From positions 58,647,057-58,711,056 of the forward strand of contig CP092870.1 of the NCBI GenBank assembly GCA_030710605.1: a DNA stretch of 64,000 bases, in the 5' to 3' direction. This document shows positions 61,249 through 64,000 of this stretch, piece by piece (the stretch's first letter is position 1; each line of letters opens with the position of its first letter). The notes under the pieces were generated by a model that saw only the letters and a program-made list of their open reading frames with translations, was not told the DNA's origin and searched no databases. Origin of the DNA: Cordylochernes scorpioides (Eukaryota > Arthropoda > Arachnida > Pseudoscorpiones > Chernetidae). Made by a program: the position numbers and the translations under genes.

Positions 61249-62384
61249 TTCGACGTTCAGGATTTATGGAAATTAGATGTGCTTGGCATCATGGATGCAG
61301 CAGAAACAAAATCTAGGAAAGATTTAATCGAAGCCTCCAACACTCATTTCAAGGAGACTGTGAAACGAGATGAAAGCGGAAGGTACATCGTGTCACTACC
61401 ATGGATAGCTGGACATCCACCAGTTCCGGTCAATCGCCGAACTACAGAAAATAGATTGCTGACTACAACAAGGAATGTCCAGGGCAAGATGCTTTATGAG
61501 AAGTATGATACTATTTTTGAGGAGTGGGAAAAAGAGAAATTCATCGAGGAAGTTGAGGATAAATGGGAGGAGTGCAGTTATCTTCCTCATCGCCCAGTGC
61601 TCAAGGATAGTCACACCACTCCTATTCGTCCAGTATTCGACGCAAGTTGCAAGTAAAAGGGACTCCCATCATTAAATCAATGTCTGGAAAAAGGAGACAA
61701 CCTGATTGAGCTCATTCCTGATTTGCTCTTGCGGTTTAGACTTGGAAAGTATGGCATCATTGCAGACATACGAAAAGCTTTTCTCCAGATTCAGGTTCGA
61801 GAAGAAGATCGTGAATTCCTTCGGTTCCTTTGGTGGAAAAAGGACCAGAAGACACTAAAATTTTACAGGCATTGCCGAGTATTCTTTGGCCTTACCTCAA
61901 GTCCTTTTCTGCTAGCTACAACCATTAAGTATCATTTGAGCCTGCCGCAGTTTCAAGATAATAGGTACGCAGAACTTCTTGCCCGAAGTTTTTACGTTGA
62001 CAACTGCATTCTTAGTTTGTCATCTACACATGATGTCAAAAGAATTACCAAGGAATCCTCCGACATCATGATGCAAGCCAAATTTGAGTTACGAGACTGG
62101 ATGTGGAATGAACCTGGAATCACAGAACAAGATCCAGCCTCTATTTTGAGTATGAAATGGCACCTTCAGACTGACACTATTGCCATTAATGTGCAGTCAT
62201 TGAAAAATATAGATTGAGAAAAATCAATCACAAAGAGAAGTATCTTGTCAGCCTGCCATCGCATTTTTGATCTGATTCAATTTACCTGTCCAGCTACAAT
62301 CAAGATTAAGAAGATGGTTCAAGATACTTGGAAGGAGAATAAATCATGGGATGAACCGCTGAACGAAGACAGACGGGTCGAGTT
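61249..62384 (+). pseudogene. BEL reverse transcriptase region, two nonsense codons
   Basis: It reads FDVQDLWKLDVLGI-type linker sequence, RYIVSLPWIAGHPPVP, YLPHRPVLKDSHTTPIRPVF and DASCK, then TAA at 61654-61656. Still in frame after the stop: LIELIPDLLLRFR, IIADIRKAFLQIQVREED (first catalytic Asp), FFGLTSSPFLLATTI and RSFYVDNCIL (the YVDD box as YVDN, common in this group). TGA at 62215-62217 interrupts, and the frame then continues with SACHRIFDL and TWKENKSWDEPL, where the deletion begins. Confidence 0.9.
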
Positions 62385-63273
62385 CATAAAATCGACGGAA
62401 GCATTGGTGGGAGCAGTAGAGAGGTTCGTAGCAAGACGAGGTTGCCCTGCAGTCATCTACTCAGATAATGGGACGAATCTAGTTGGACTCCGGAACGAGC
62501 TTTATCGAGTTAATTTTGGAGTGAAATGGAAGCTCAATCCTCCGGCAGCACCGTGGTGGGGAGGTTGGATCGAGAGAATTGTTGGACTCACCAAAAAGCT
62601 GCTTCGAAGATTGCTGGGAAAACGTGTTGTCAACTACGAAGAAATGGTGACGATCCTCGAAAACTGTGAACGAGATATCAACGCGCGACCACTCACCTAC
62701 ATTGCTGAGGACAATGATGACCTTGTGCCATTAACCCCAGAGATGTTCCTTCGAGAACCAAGAACTGAAGGAGAGATTGATCTAAATGAATTCAGGTGTA
62801 ACTTTGGGAAGAGCTATGAGAAACGCAAACGACTCCTGAAGGAATTCCGTAAGAGGTTCAGAAGCGAGTACCTAGGATTGTTGGTGCATCACGACAATCG
62901 CAAGAAACACCGACAGTTAAAAGTTGGAGATATCGTCCTTGTGGAGGTTGAAAAAAGGAAGCAAATAAACTGGCCTATGGGAAAGATTACGAAGGTGTTT
63001 CCTGGAACTGACAATGTGCGAAGACTCGTGGAAGTTAAGACTAAGTCTGGATTCATGAAGCGTGCAGTTCAACGATTATTCCCACTTGAAGTACCATCTG
63101 AGGACGTAGAGCAAGGCGACGGGGAGCTTAAGCCAGCGGAGGATGAGATCGTCAGGGAGAAAACACCCGGTGTGAAGTCCGCGTCAGTGCAAGAGAAAAC
63201 TACTCCAGTAAAAGTAGGGAAAGTTTACACGCGTTCTGGAAGAAAAGTCAAGATACCGATTAGGTTTAAGTGA
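62385..63273 (+). pseudogene. BEL integrase, C-terminal half
   Basis: It resumes inside the integrase core: VERFVARRGCPAVIYSDNGT (second Asp), APWWGGWIERIVGL (Glu), INARPLTYIAEDNDD and PLTPEMFL. The BEL-specific C-terminal domain follows (LKVGDIVLVEVEKRKQ, WPMGKITKVFPG) and then an RSGRKVKIPIRF tail. The zinc finger and first catalytic Asp are lost with the deletion. The frame is the same as the RT, so the deletion kept frame. Confidence 0.9.
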
Positions 63274-63391
63274 AGTTTGAGAGAAAATTTAATCATAAAA
63301 CATTCTGTTAGATTTGAGATAATTCCTTCTTTGTTTTTTTTTAAATTAATATTGACCTTATAGCAAAGTTCAAAAGGTCAAGGTGGGAGAG

Positions 63392-63858
63392 TAACGCGAA
63401 AATAGGTACTTTTGGGCCAACCGACGCTGGCAACACTGCCCCCGCTGCCCCCCCCGCGCATGCGCGAGCAGAAAAGGATACCCCCGCAATTCCGGTAAAC
63501 AAAAGCTGTCTCGACGCCAACGTTTGGTTTTGACAGGCCTGAAAAAGAACTATCTCTCATAAATTTTAATAATTGTTTTGAATAATATTTGTATTAATAT
63601 TAATTTGTGTGATTTTTTAAATAAATATTTCTTTCAATAAGTATTATAAATTATTCATCACTGTTTTCTAATTTAGGCCTCGCCATCCAGCGTTGTGACT
63701 CGAATTCTACTGATCACTGCAACAAAGGTATTGATTTATCAATTTATAATTTTCAAGTCAGTTTCCAGCATTACTGTAAAGCTAGGAGCTTTTAGTTCAG
63801 GTTAAGCCATCGGGACCTTGTATTGTCTTTTTTTTTTCAAATTTAAGACAAGACAACA
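63392..63858 (+). repeat. 3' LTR of the BEL element, 467 bp
   Basis: It starts TAACGCGAAAATAGG (TG changed to TA) after the purine tract AAAAGGTCAAGGTGGGAGAG (63371-63391). It differs from the 5' LTR by scattered substitutions and homopolymer changes, so it is older than the Ty3/gypsy insertion next door. Confidence 0.93.
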
Positions 63859-63863
63859 AATAT

Positions 63864-64000
63864 ATATTCCTGAGGTTAGGCCTCATTATCACCGTTGTGT
63901 AATTAAATGTTATTTTTCTTAAAATTGAATGGTTAAAAAAAATAAAAGCTCTTTATATGAGCATCTGCAAATAAACTGAAATGCGCAGCTCTCGTACGCA
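63864..64000. other. no gene seen
   Basis: AT-rich sequence to the window end. No feature is recognised. Confidence 0.5.

Larger units (their letters stand above)
58660..63863 (+). mobile_element. BEL/Pao LTR retrotransposon, internally deleted
   Basis: The element is 58665-63858, with the 5-bp duplication AATAT at 58660-58664 and 63859-63863. LTRs are about 460 and 467 bp. The internal region has gag with DUF1759-like and zinc-knuckle segments, a protease-like domain, RT, and the integrase C-terminal half. RNase H and the first half of integrase are missing. One frameshift in gag, two nonsense codons in pol and one small insertion also disrupt it. Confidence 0.94.

Overview
This window is eukaryotic and AT-rich. 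It holds no host protein-coding gene that I can support. It is a dense, nested mosaic of transposable elements, with one satellite array, two tRNA-Gly genes and a fragment of U2 snRNA. The families present (BEL/Pao, Ty3/gypsy, jockey/I- and R1-type LINEs, Tigger/pogo, hAT, mariner-like elements, CCCGGG-hairpin Helitrons) fit an arthropod. A LINE 3' end in ACGACAACAACAACA and the BEL gag style make me lean to a spider or other chelicerate, with low confidence.

Layout. 1-3000: LINE A (minus), cut by the window edge. 3001-6700: LINE tails, tRNA-related SINE copies, a short tandem repeat and a solo LTR. 6702-16457: one satellite array of about 106 monomers of 92 bp. 16488-18795: a decayed hAT element. 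18939-19615: a truncated Helitron. 20104-21975: mariner-like remains. 21976-31025: four LINE segments butted together (D plus, R1-like plus, B minus, E plus). 31026-36970: mostly non-coding, with MITEs, hairpins and a complete Helitron. 36971-46705: a Helitron cluster (direct, inverted and nested copies) holding two divergent tRNA-Gly genes, a full-length Tigger element and a U2 snRNA fragment. 46706-49197: LINE C (minus). 49776-51289: a short TSD-bounded LINE-like element that codes only for a gag-type protein. 52859-53511: foldback and pogo-like fragments. 53658-58175: a young, nearly intact Ty3/gypsy element. 58453-58660: a second solo LTR. 58665-63858: a BEL/Pao element with a large internal deletion.

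The genes do not form a pathway. They are the replication and integration proteins of separate selfish elements, nearly all broken by stops, frameshifts, truncation or deletion. The best preserved are the Ty3/gypsy element (two long frames split by one stop, LTRs differing at 2 of 164 positions), the gag-only element (one frameshift), the hAT transposase (one stop, one frameshift) and the R1-like LINE (one stop). I found no convincing new cellular system. The observations most worth checking are the satellite apparently seeded by a pogo-type mobile element, the gag-only retroelement, the divergent tRNA-Gly pair among Helitron ends with one changed anticodon, and the U2 snRNA fragment fused to a Helitron.
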